From the NCBI GenBank assembly GCA_001972305.1, contig BDDD01001824.1, positions 1 to 64,000 on the forward strand: a stretch of DNA of 64,000 bases, in the 5' to 3' direction. The notes beneath the pieces are model-generated. The model ran no database searches and was not told where the DNA came from. It saw only the letters and a program-made list of their open reading frames with translations. Below are positions 11,765 through 22,044 of the stretch, in pieces (the stretch's first letter is position 1; the number at the start of each line of letters is the position of its first letter). Origin of the DNA: Cephalotus follicularis (taxonomy: Eukaryota > Streptophyta > Magnoliopsida > Oxalidales > Cephalotaceae). The translations under genes were made by a program, and so were the position numbers.

Positions 11765-14340
11765 TGTCACACCCCGCCTTTCCAATTCCGTTAGGCACAA
11801 GCATATATGGTGATATCAGAAATAAATATAATATTCCAGCATTCCATTCAACAATTCATAAATAAGCGGAAGCATTCAAAAGCCGGAATATAAAATACAA
11901 GTCATCCGCATGCAGCCCATACTACGTGCAGGTACAATCCAACAAATTATCCTTTCATAAGGAAGTACAACAGTAACACGGGGTATGAACCGTTCATTAC
12001 AAATACAGTACAACATCATAAAATAACAACCTTAAATAAAAAAATAGAAGCTCTCCAAGCTTCAGCAGCAATCTCCGAACGTCCTTGCTTAATCTGAAAT
12101 TGTAGGGGTTAGCCGTTGTCCCCACTTGGCTAAGTAGGAAGATAATGCATGTTAAGGAATATATGAATGCAACATGTATAACAGTTTATATTAAAATAAC
12201 ATTTAAGTATTCCAATATATAAGCAATCATGCCAAGTGGCCATAGGCAATACAAATGCAAGAATACCGCACAAGGGTACAATCAATTCATATTGTGGTTG
12301 GGTGTCACATGTCGCTAACTCCTAGCACCAACTGTGCACCACCTAACTATCACCCTACACTCCGAAGATGATAGATAAGGTAACATTTACTACCGGTATT
12401 GGCGGGCGTTTAACAATCAAGCTCTGTATTGCAGGCAGTTCTAGTGTGTACTCTAGCCAACTCCTGGCACATAGGACCACCTCTGTTAGCCAGTGACATT
12501 TGCCATCACTCGTCTAATCGACAATAACACAGACAATCGATTTAATCAATTCAGTTCAATAATAATATCACATATATGTATAATATGCAATATAAAAGTT
12601 GTTTTCTTTAGAAACATTTAACAATTCATTGATCGTACATCTCATAGGAGGAAAACGATATTAATACAATAATGGTTCCCAGTAGGAGAATAAAATAGTA
12701 GGTACCTCTCATAGGCGGAAGAATCCATAGTTCTATTAACAATAAGCTTTCATTTGAAAATGATAGTTGATATCATGAATTGTGCATATAGCACTTAGTT
12801 TGTTCAATCTTTTGAAATATGGAAACAATTAGGGTTTATATCACCAACAAGTATAGGCTAATTAACAGTAGCATATACAGCATAATAGCAAAGACAGCAG
12901 CAATTCAATTGAGCCCAAACATGACCTATATCAGAATTTTAACCCAGGACAGTCGGCTGTTCTCAAGAACAGTCGACTGTTTTGATTGGGTAGTCGACTG
13001 TTTTCTCTTAACAGTTGATTGGATAGGTTGAGTAGTCGACCATGATGAAGAACAGTCGACTGCCTTGCCCGGAAAATGCAGGCAGTTTGCAGGGTATAAT
13101 CTTTAATATCCAAATGCTAACTCAATTAATACATGCAATCAAACAGAAATTAAACATACATGTTATGCATAATATATCTTCCAAAAACATGTCATTACCC
13201 ATACCTTAAACGCTATCCCAATATCAATTGGTATTTATCTCTCTCTTTGAGTTTCCAAGCCTTTTCCACCAACCAATCCTTCAATTCCAGGAGAATTAAT
13301 CTATATCGTGCATGCATGAAGGTTCTGTCATCTAAACCAGTAGGTTTATCTAATTGTCCAGTTACAAATATTACTCCACAGTAGCTTATCACAAGTTCAT
13401 TAAGCCTCAAAACTATCCTTTTACAACCTCTCCTTCACATTATTAAACAACTTCTAATTCCAACTTAATTCCCAGGTTTAGCCATTTGTTCTCATGTCAC
13501 AGTGGATATATTATACTATCCTTAATACGTTTAATCCACTGACAACCTAATATCCAACTAGTGGCTCATAAGTTTCAACCACTATTGAACCATATACCAT
13601 TTATAACACAATTCCAACTTGTTAACTTTTAATCAAGTTGGCAGAAGGTGTATCTAACCTCCTCCTAGCAACATTATCACATTAGCAGTGAGTTCAAATT
13701 GAGAACTTACCAAGAAAATCCAAGCTTCAATTTCCTCTTGAGCTCTAATCCTTCAACATGCAAGCTCCATCAATTCTCCAGCAATTCTCCTCTTTTGTCA
13801 GTGTTTTCTAACACTCTTACTCTAATCTAGTAGCTGATATAAAGGCTTAAGAGCCTGAGAATTTTCCAGACTCCATTACTCAACTCTCTCTCTCTCTTTT
13901 CCTTCTTTCTCTCACATGCACCTCTCCTCACCTTTTCTCTTCTGTTTATGCAGGTTACAGGTCTACAAATCTTGCAGAAGGAATAGAGGACATGCAAGGC
14001 ACTCCCCTTGCATGTTATGGCAGCTGGTGACACGCATCTCACATGCATGCCACGATTAGAACACTTGTCATCACTGTCTCTATGCCTGCCAGACGCCTGT
14101 TCTGTACCATTCCAGTTGACTGTCTTTAACAAGTAGTCGACTGTCCACTAACGCATCAAACAGTCGACTATTCCCCTCTGACAGTCAGCTGTCGATGGCT
14201 GGTTTTGGTTATTTTAAGTTCATTTGCTCAATTAAATTAACAACCACAATCCGTATAATAGTTGGACATTAAATTCAAGCCAGTGCACATTTTATTCATC
14301 AAACGTACAATGTACACGGATTGAATTTGCGATTATTACA
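11765..14340 (-). repeat. 5' LTR of copy B
   Basis: A direct repeat of 4457-7034, 2576 bp against 2578 bp. Differences are scattered single bases plus short indels in simple CT runs (about 13880-13910). It carries the same leader, donor-like and acceptor-like blocks. Confidence 0.9.
12950..14191 (-). repeat. 21-bp-spaced CAGTCGACTG clusters, copy B 5' LTR
   Basis: Starts at 12950, 12970, 12991, 13012, 13033, 13053 (steps 20, 21, 21, 21, 20) and 14113, 14134, 14161, 14182 (steps 21, 27, 21). Spacing is identical to the 3' LTR although several motif bases have changed, so the array predates the insertion. Confidence 0.9.
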
Positions 14341-15135
14341 GAAAATACATATTTCAAATGTTATTCAAAAAATTTGAAAATGAACTGCCTGTTGTCGATC
14401 TAAACGATCAATACTGTACTGTTTACTGCATTGTTTACTATTTTGATTCACTGCTTGCTCTGTAAATTTATTATGGTTGTGCCTGAGCCACTGATTGCAT
14501 GGTGGAGACAGCCAGCGCAGGCTAGTGGTAGGGTTGACCTAGGGGCCAGGAGTTGGCTGGGTGACTCACTATACTGTACTGTTGCCTCGCTTGGTTGCCT
14601 GGAGTAGGGACCGAAGTGGGAGTGTAGCGTGGGGCCAGGAGTTGGTGGCGTTACACATACTGCCTACCTGTTGTGGTCCTTTGTGGACATACTGTACTGC
14701 CTGTTGGTCCTTTTTGGACATTACTATGTTTGTTGATGTAGCCCTGGCCGGGTTATAATTGTACTATTCTTGCATACATATATTTTCGTATATATATGCC
14801 CACTGTTATTTTCACTGTACCGCTAAAATATATATATTTTTCATGTATATATAAACTGGTATTTCCTACACTGCATCATTTATGCATACATCACATGACA
14901 TGCATTTAATATTGATCCCGAGCTGCTTTTATGACTTAGCTGAGTGAGGACAAAGGCTAACCCCCTACTTTACAGATTGATGCAGTGGACCTGTAACACC
15001 CAGGATTTTCATTTATGTGTAATATTGCTTTCCAATGTAATTTTACACCTTGTGTTAATGAGAATCGTGTTTTCCCGCTTTCCCGTCTTGAAACATTGCT
15101 AGGAAGTGTGTTGTTGTGTGTTTTTTGTGCAGGGG

Positions 15136-16093
15136 CAGCCGACTGCCACAGGGAGGCAACCGACTGGACCCTTGCTCAGGCGTGGCAGCCAGCTGCCAAG
15201 TGGAGGCAGCCGGCTGGTGGGAGTGTCGGCAGAAACAGCCGACTGCCAAGCAAGGCAGTCGACTGCCATGTGCCAGATAGCCCACGTGCTGTCTGCCTTA
15301 AGTGATGGAAAGTGGGGTGTTTTTGGTTTTGTTGTTTTGGTAGAGGAGGGGCCGGGGGTTTCTCCATAAAACACAACATTTCTCTCCTCTTCCTCCATCT
15401 TTCTTTGTGATTCAAGAGAGATGAGAGTGAAAGAGTGTGTGTGTTGAAGCTTTGAGAAGCTTGTGTGTGGAAACCGTGAAGCTTGGAGGCTTGACAGTGG
15501 GAATCCGGACCTGTTGAAGGTTGCTGGTCGTGTTGGGGTCGCAAGGGCTTCGAATTTAGACATAAAGCGGTGGATTGCAACTCCTAACTTGGAGTTCTAA
15601 GGTAGGGGGAAGTCGTTTTTGCAACATAATTTCAATTGATAATGTTTTTGATGAAATAAAATGCATGTTTATGTTATATTGTGAGTTGGGAACTTGTATG
15701 TGCATAAATATGTCATTTTCGGTTGTGTTTGGTGCATGATTGAGGCTGTTTTAGTAGCTGGTTTTTACACCTGCTGCAGAATCCAACCGACTGCCCACCC
15801 TGGGCAGTCGACTGCCTTGGGGTCCAGCCGATTGTCCTAGGGAGGACAGTCGACTGCCCACATTCGTGTCCAGGATATGTCTGCAGGGGTTGTGTAGTCG
15901 ACTGTCGTAGGTCGACAGCCGACTGTGGCGGTGTGGACAGCCGACTGTCCTGAGGGCCAGCTGACTGTCGAGAGTGGGCAGCCGACTGTCTATGTAGACT
16001 GCTGATTGCCTGGTCATGTAGTCGACTGCCTGGGACTGGCAGCCGACTACTTTGAGGGGGGACAGCCGACTGCCAGTGGTGGGCAGCCGACTG
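15136..16093 (+). repeat. 21-bp-phased CAGCCGACTG arrays, copy C 5' LTR
   Basis: The 10-mer CAGYCGRCTG or close variants starts at 15136, 15157, 15186, 15207, 15236, 15256 (steps 21, 29, 21, 29, 20) and at 15784, 15805, 15825, 15847, 15895, 15916, 15938, 15958, 15979, about 15999, 16019, 16040, 16063, 16084. In the second array nearly every step is 19-23 bp, averaging 21. The one gap, 48 bp, would hold one lost unit. The intervening 11 bases vary, so this is not an ordinary exact tandem repeat. Confidence 0.92.
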
Positions 16094-16916
16094 TTGGGGT
16101 CCTGTTTTGCCCGTGAACATATGTTTGCATCGTGTATTGTGATGTTTTGCTTCGTGAAGCTTTATGAACTGTTTTAAGTATTGTGGATATTGAGATTAAA
16201 CTGTTATAACATGTTATGGAAGTGCATTGTAGCTTAATGAAAAATCATTACTTTACACGAAATTATATGTTTGAGAAATATATACTTTCGAACCGTGAAA
16301 ATGGCTTCCAAACAAACCGTGAACTGAGTTTTATGATATCGAGAACCGTGAACCCTGACATCGTGAAAATGAGTTTGTGTTCAAGTATCTTTGTTTTATA
16401 AATTTACTTGGAAAACTGTTTTGAGCATCGAGATGATTGCGATTGTGATTGAGCTTGACTATGATTGCTGATTGTGTTTTTGATTGTGGCCGTACTAGTT
16501 GCTTGGCGGAGATGCCAGCGATGACTAGTGGTCTGGTCGACTCAGGGGCCAAGAGTTGGCTGGGTGACTTACTGTATTGTGACCTGCTTCGTGCCGTCCG
16601 GAGACGGGGCCGATGTCGGGATGTACGATGTCGGGGCCAGGAGTTGGCGACGCTCTTCGTACCTACCGTGTACCGTGAACCGTGTATTGTGTAGTCCTTT
16701 GGACTTGGTTGAGACCGTGCATCGTGATATCATGATATTGTGAACTATAACATCGTGACATCGTGTTTGGGCATATGCATATCTATATTTATATATATGC
16801 ATCGAGATATAGTATGTACTGCATCATGCTGCTTTCATACTTGGCTTTCATTGATATTGTGTTGTTTTTATGACTTTGGCCGAGTGAGGACAAAGGCTAA
16901 CCCCCTACTGTTGCAG
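15602..16916 (+). promoter_or_regulatory. candidate LTR-internal leader intron (copy C)
   Basis: A donor-like AAG|GTAGGGGG at 15599-15608 and an acceptor-like stretch with CTAAC, pyrimidines and TTGCAG ending at 16916 bracket about 1.3 kb inside the LTR. The same two blocks occur in copies A, B and (donor clearly, acceptor in the 3' LTR) D, while the sequence between is much less alike. Conservation at both ends suggests a spliced untranslated leader. This is inference: no transcript is available here. Confidence 0.4.
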
Positions 16917-17297
16917 TTTGATGCTGCTTTTTGGGATGTCGCCGAGCATGGTTGTGCTGGACAGTGATGTGACGGAGTTTTATGTTTTAAGTGCTTTGTT
17001 AAGCTTTGTAGCGAACATGTTGTACTTTGGTTTATGTACTAATGTTTCGCTATCGTTGTTGTATTAACTTTGGATCATGCTCCGTTTGTGGGCTTTTAAC
17101 ATATTATGATGAGGTTTGTGTGGATCATGTGGTATGGGACGCATGTTTCCGTTCGTTTTAGCTTATATATATATATATGTGCTTCCGCAAGATGATGTCT
17201 GTTTAAAAGTTTTAAATTTTATCGTTCTCTGTATAAGTTGGATATCTGCTAATTAACCATGTTGTATGTTGTTAATGCAAGCGGGGTGTGACAGCAG

Positions 17298-17309
17298 TGG
17301 TATCAGAGC
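17298..17309 (+). other. primer binding site of copy C
   Basis: TGGTATCAGAGC begins four bases after the 5' LTR. It is complementary to initiator tRNA-Met. Confidence 0.93.
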
Positions 17310-17401
17310 ATATATCCATTTATATGCTTAGCTTGGATACTATCCTTGGCAATTAACATGTTTCCTCAAGATGACTAATGACGTCTTTCTTATAGGAACC
17401 T

Positions 17402-20400
17402 ATGGACGGTCGAAGGAGACGCGCAAGGCGTAGGGCCGTGAACGAGGATGTTCCTGAGGAAGTAAATGTTGGCGGAGATCATAATGCTCCACCAGAGGCA
17501 GAGCAGAATGTGAGAGACCCCATGGACCGCATTGCCGACTACATTCAACAGCAGATAGCTACCAACCAGCAACTGATGGCCGCTAATGCAGCCAATATGG
17601 AGGAGATGCGGAGGTTATATGTTCAGGCTCAGCCTATGGCTCCCGCTCAGGGTGCTCTTGATGATGGTAGCAGGTTTGGTAGAAACCTAGAGAGGTTTAT
17701 GAGGCATAACCCGCCTAGTTTCAGGGGAGAGTTGGATGCTACCGCCGCTGAGAGATGGCTTCAGGACCCTGAGAAGATTTTTGAGGTAATGGAGTGTTCT
17801 GACAGACAGAAGTTGAGGTTTGCCGTGTACCGGCTATGGGGAGAGGCAACTCACTGGTGGGAGATGGTCTCTGCTAAATGGGAGGATACCGGAGTTGTAG
17901 GCACCTGGGAAGGTTTCCAGGAGGAGTTTCTGGCGGCGTATGTGCCACGTATTGAGCGTGAGCGGAGAGAGACGGAGTTCCTGGAGCTACGTCAAGGAGA
18001 GATGACTGTGGCCGAGTACCAGGCCAGGTTTTTTTGAGCTCGCCAGACATTCAGCCTACTTGGTTGCAGATGAAGAGAAGAAAGTCCGAAAGTTCTTGAG
18101 GGGCTTGCGACCGGGCCTACGGTCAAGGATCAGAGTGATGGAGCTTGGTACCTTTGTGGAGGTTACCCAGAAAGCAAGGTTGTTGGAAAGTGTGTTGAAT
18201 GAGGACAGGGCCGAGAGGGCCCGAGCACAGCAGAACAGGCAGACACAGAGTCAGTCTAGACCAGCATCGTCAAATTGGCAAGGTAGTGGTTCCCCGATGA
18301 AGTCCCCGAGGAACAAAAACCAGCAGACAGCTTCACAGGGTGCTCCTAGCCAGGGGAGTGATGCTAGTACCGAGGTTTGTTACCACTGTGGTCGTGCAGG
18401 TCATCAGCAGAAGAATTGTTGGCTGAAGAAAGGGCTATGTCTGAGGTGCGGCACAGCGGGACATTCCGTGAGGGATTGCCCGAAGGGAGCAGCAATGGCA
18501 CCTACTGGGCCAGCTGGTGGTAGTGCTTCCGCAGCAGGACCTTTACAGCGCAGAGATACTGGCAAGGGCATCGTGAAAGGTAGAGTTTTCGTTCTCACTC
18601 AAACAGAGGTTCCAGAGTCTACTTCTGTTGTGGGAGGTACTGTATATGTTTATGGTTTCTCTGCTAGAGCTTTGATGGATTCAGGAGCATCACATTCTTT
18701 CATTGCTTCACGTTTTGCATCATGTTTGGATGTGTCTCCTGTTTGTATGCCTTTTGTTCTTGATGTGAGCACACCTTCTTGGGGTTCTATGTGTGCAGAC
18801 TCGGTGTACCGAGGTTGTGAGCTTTCTGTTGCAGGTGTTATGTTGTGTGTAGACTTGATCGTGCTACCCCTTTATGACTTTGATGTTATCTTGGGTATGG
18901 ACTGGTTGTCAGCCTACCGTGGACAACTGGACTGTTACAACAAGGTGGTGGATCTTTGCTTGCCTGATGGGACTACTTTCCAGTTCCAGGGAGACAGAGG
19001 CTTCTCGATGCCGATTATATCCTTTATTCGTGCATCAAGGTATCTGGAAAAAGGGTGCGAGGGGTTCCTTGCACATGCGGTTGAGACAAGGAAGGAGAAG
19101 GGCAAAAGTCTGGAGGAGGTTCCTGTTGTAAGTGAGTTTCCGGATGTGTTTCCTCCAGATCTCGTGTCCTTTCCGCCGAGGAGAAGTATGGAGTTTGTAA
19201 TCGATCTAGTACCGGGTACGGCTCCTGTTTCTAAGGCGCCTTACCGTATGGCTCCTGCTGAGCTGCGAGAGTTGAAGTTGCAGTTGCAAGACTTGATCGA
19301 TAAGGGTTTTTTGCGACCCATCGTATCTCCTTGGGGTGCGCTCGTGCTTTTTGTGAAGAAGAAGGATGGGTCGATGAGGCTTTTGCATCGACTACAGGAT
19401 GTTGAACAAGGTGACTATTAAGAACAAATATCCTCTTCCCGACATCGAGGACCTATTTGACCAGTTACAAGGGTCGAGTGTGTTTTCTAACCTCGATCTA
19501 AAGTCGGGTTATCACCAGCTGAGGGTGAAGGAAGGAGATGTAGAGAAGACTTCTTTCCGAACGAGGTATGGTCACTATGAATTCTTGGTTATGCCTTTTG
19601 GTGTCACCAACGCACCAGCAGCGTTCGTGTCCTTGATGAACGACGTGTTCCGACCATATCTGGACCAGTTTGTGGTGGTGTTTATAGATGACATACTGGT
19701 GTTCTCAAGGAGTGAGGAAGAGCATGTCTATCATCTGAGGCTAGTTTTGCAGACTCTCCGAGAGCATAAGTTGTATGCTAAGTTTGGCAAGTGCGAGTTC
19801 TAGCTCGACCATGTGATCTTCTTGGGTCACATTGTGTCTGGAGAGGGTTTGGCAGTGGATCCGTCGAAGACTGAGGTAGTGCGAGATTGGCCACGTCCGA
19901 AAAATGTGACAGAGGTGCATAATTTCCTTGGCTTGGCGGGATATTACCGGAGGTTCATCCAGAACTTCTCGAGGATAGCAGTACCTTTGACAAGATTGAC
20001 TCAGAAGAAGACCTTGTTTGTTTGGGATGATGACTGTGAAACCAGTTTCTGTGATCTAAAGGATCAGCTGATCTCCGCTCCTGTTCTGGCATTACCTGAG
20101 GGTAATGAGGGTTTTACAGTGTACAGTGATGCTTCGGGCAAGGGCCTGGGTTGCGTGTTGATGCAACGAGGCAGAGTGATCGCTTATGCTTCGCGGAAAC
20201 TGAAACCATATGAGGAGAACTATCCGACTCATGATCTCGAGCTAGCGGCTATCATTTTTGCTCTTCAGAAATGGAGACATTACCTGTATGGAACGCAATT
20301 TGAGATCTTTACTGATCACAAGAGCCTGAGGTACTTGTTCAGTCAGGATGATTTGAATATGAGGCAGCGTCGTTGGGTTGAGTTCTTTAATGACTACGAC

Positions 20401-21999
20401 TGCAGTATTCAGTACCATCCAGGGAAGGCGAATGTTGTCGCAGATGCCCTAAGCCGTAAGGCCATGGTTGCCAATGCCATGGTGTTTCAGTGGAAGTTGT
20501 TGGAGGACTTCCAGGAATGGTCTCCATTCAATCAGTCACCGGGAATCTTTCTGGCCGATATGCGAGTAGAGCTAGAGTTACTGCATCACATCAAAGATGC
20601 ACAACCACATGATCTGGGGTTGCAACGGATTCGAGAGAATCTGGATTCAGAGCCTGATTTTAGAGTGCATGATGATGGCATTATGAGATATCGGGGACGT
20701 GTGTGTCTTCCGAATGAACCAGGGTTGAAGGATAGGTTGCTTCACGGGGCCCATAGATCCCTGTACAGTATACATCCTGGTAGCACCAAGATGTATCAAG
20801 ACATGAGGAAGTGTTACTGGTGGCCCGACATGAAGCGGGAGATTGCCGAGTATGTGGCAAAGTGTTTGACTTGCCAGATAGTGAAGGCCGAACAGCAGAG
20901 ACCGGCAGGTTTGCTGCAACCCCTACCGATTCCAGAGTGGAAGTGGGAGCGTGTGACGATGGACTTTGTTTCAGGTTTTCCTTTGACTCGGAGCCGCCAT
21001 AATGCAGTGTGGGTTATTGTGGATCGACTTACGAAGTCAGCTCACTTTTTGCCTACCCATGTTTCTGACGCTGCGAGCAAGTTGGCTCGGTTGTATGTGA
21101 AGGAGATCGTAAGACTGCACGGTGTTCCGGTGAGTATAGTCTGTGACAGAGACTCGGTCTTCACTTCCAACTTTTGGAGGAGGTTTCAGATAGCGTTTGG
21201 GACAAAGCTGAACCTGAGCACAGCTTTCCACCCACAGACGGATGGCCAGTCAGAGCGTACTATCCAGACCCTGGAGGATATGCTTCGAGCTTGCACTATT
21301 GATTTTGCTGGTACTTGGGAGGATCATATTCCTTTGATAGTGTTTTCTTATAATAACAGCTATCACTGCAGTATTGGCATGGCACCGTTTGAGGCTTTGT
21401 ATGGGAGGAAGTGTAGGTCCCCTGTGTGTTGGGACGAGGTTGGTGAGCGACCTTTGTTGGGCTCAGACCTGGTGGAGGAAACTTATGAGAAAGTCAAGTT
21501 TATAAAGGAGAGGCTGCTTGCTGCTCAGAGCCGTCAGAAGAGCTATGTTGACAGTGTAAAGAGAAGACCCTTAACCTTCGACGTCGGTGATCATGTGTTT
21601 TTGAAGGTTTCACCGTGGAAAGGCGTTCAGAGGTTTGGGAAGAAGGGCAAGTTAGCTCCACGCTACATTGGTCCCTTCGAGGTTCTGGAGAGAGTTGGGG
21701 AGGTGGCTTACCAGCTTGCCTTACCTCCTACACTGTCAAGTGTGCACGATGTCTTTCATGTATTAATGTTGTGGGGATATGTCCGAGATCCTTCGCATGT
21801 TCTGGACTTTACTTTAGTTCCGGTGCGAGATGACCTATATTGCGAGGAGCTACCTGTGCGGATCCTGGATTGGAAGACGCAGGTGCTGAGAAACCGAACC
21901 ATTCCTATGGTAAAGGTTCAGTGGCAGTTTCACCGTCCTGAAGAGGCAACTTGGGAACGTGAAAAGGAGATGAGGGAGCGTTACTCTCACTTGTTCTAG
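17402..21999 (+). pseudogene. gag-pol of Tekay copy C, almost complete
   Basis: Order: gag from 17402 (basic MDGRRRRARRRAV start, then core with LWGEATHWWE at about 17840), two CCHC zinc knuckles at about 18376-18480 (CYHCGRAGHQQKNC and CLRCGTAGHSVRDC), aspartic protease with DSGASHSFIAS at about 18676 and DFDVILGMDWL at about 18877, reverse transcriptase (about 19230-19860; [10 protein letters not shown] at about 19680), RNase H (about 20110-20460; [21 protein letters not shown]), integrase zinc domain (about 20745-20880, ending CLTCQ), integrase core (about 20950-21500; TAFHPQTDGQSER) and a chromodomain-like tail lacking the first aromatic residues, ending YSHLF at 21999. All parts of a Tekay polyprotein are present, with about three interruptions. 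Fossil. Confidence 0.95.
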
Positions 22000-22030
22000 C
22001 ACCGCCTTTATTTCGGGGACGAAATTCCTT

Positions 22031-22044
22031 GAAGGAGGGGTGGA
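22031..22044 (+). other. polypurine tract of copy C
   Basis: GAAGGAGGGGTGGA directly before the 3' LTR. It is identical to the tract of copy A. Confidence 0.9.

Larger units (their letters stand above)
4457..14340 (-). mobile_element. Tekay/Del-type Ty3/Gypsy element, copy B, both LTRs
   Basis: Two direct repeats of about 2.58 kb (4457-7034 and 11765-14340) enclose a minus-strand gag-pol remnant. On the minus strand each LTR begins TGTAATAA and ends GGGTGTGGCA or GGGTGTGACA. A primer site for initiator tRNA-Met lies next to the 5' LTR (11749-11760) and a purine tract next to the 3' LTR (7035-7047). By eye the two LTRs differ by about 3-5% in sampled stretches, suggesting an age of one to two million years at commonly used plant rates. 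The element inserted into the LTR of copy A. Its coding part is broken, with roughly six to eight interruptions. Confidence 0.9.
14992..17293 (+). repeat. 5' LTR of copy C
   Basis: In order: start TGTAACACC; first palindrome cluster 15136-15265; ATAAAACACAACA then a CT-rich stretch (about 15366-15400), a likely transcription start region; leader; donor-like AAGGTAGGGGG at about 15600; second palindrome cluster 15784-16093; the 'ggccaagagttggctggg' block at about 16547; (TA)n at about 17163-17178; end GGGGTGTGACA. The promoter assignment is inference from position. Confidence 0.92.

Noticed and set aside
15784-16093. Regular short repeats with variable spacers, looking like a CRISPR array
   Set aside because: Repeats are only 10 bp with about 11-bp spacers, they decay strongly, the DNA is a plant LTR, and the same array occurs in both LTRs of the element. 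No cas genes.
15055-16120. Several long ORFs rich in Q, S, R, L and G in the copy C LTR, repeated at 22085-23173
   Set aside because: Their repetitive protein sequence (SRLP, RQSA and similar) is a translation of the 21-bp-phased palindrome array. With a 21-bp period the array stays in frame, which explains the open frames on both strands.
17298-17309. Match to initiator tRNA-Met
   Set aside because: It is only the 12-base primer binding site of the retrotransposon; no tRNA body or A and B boxes are present.
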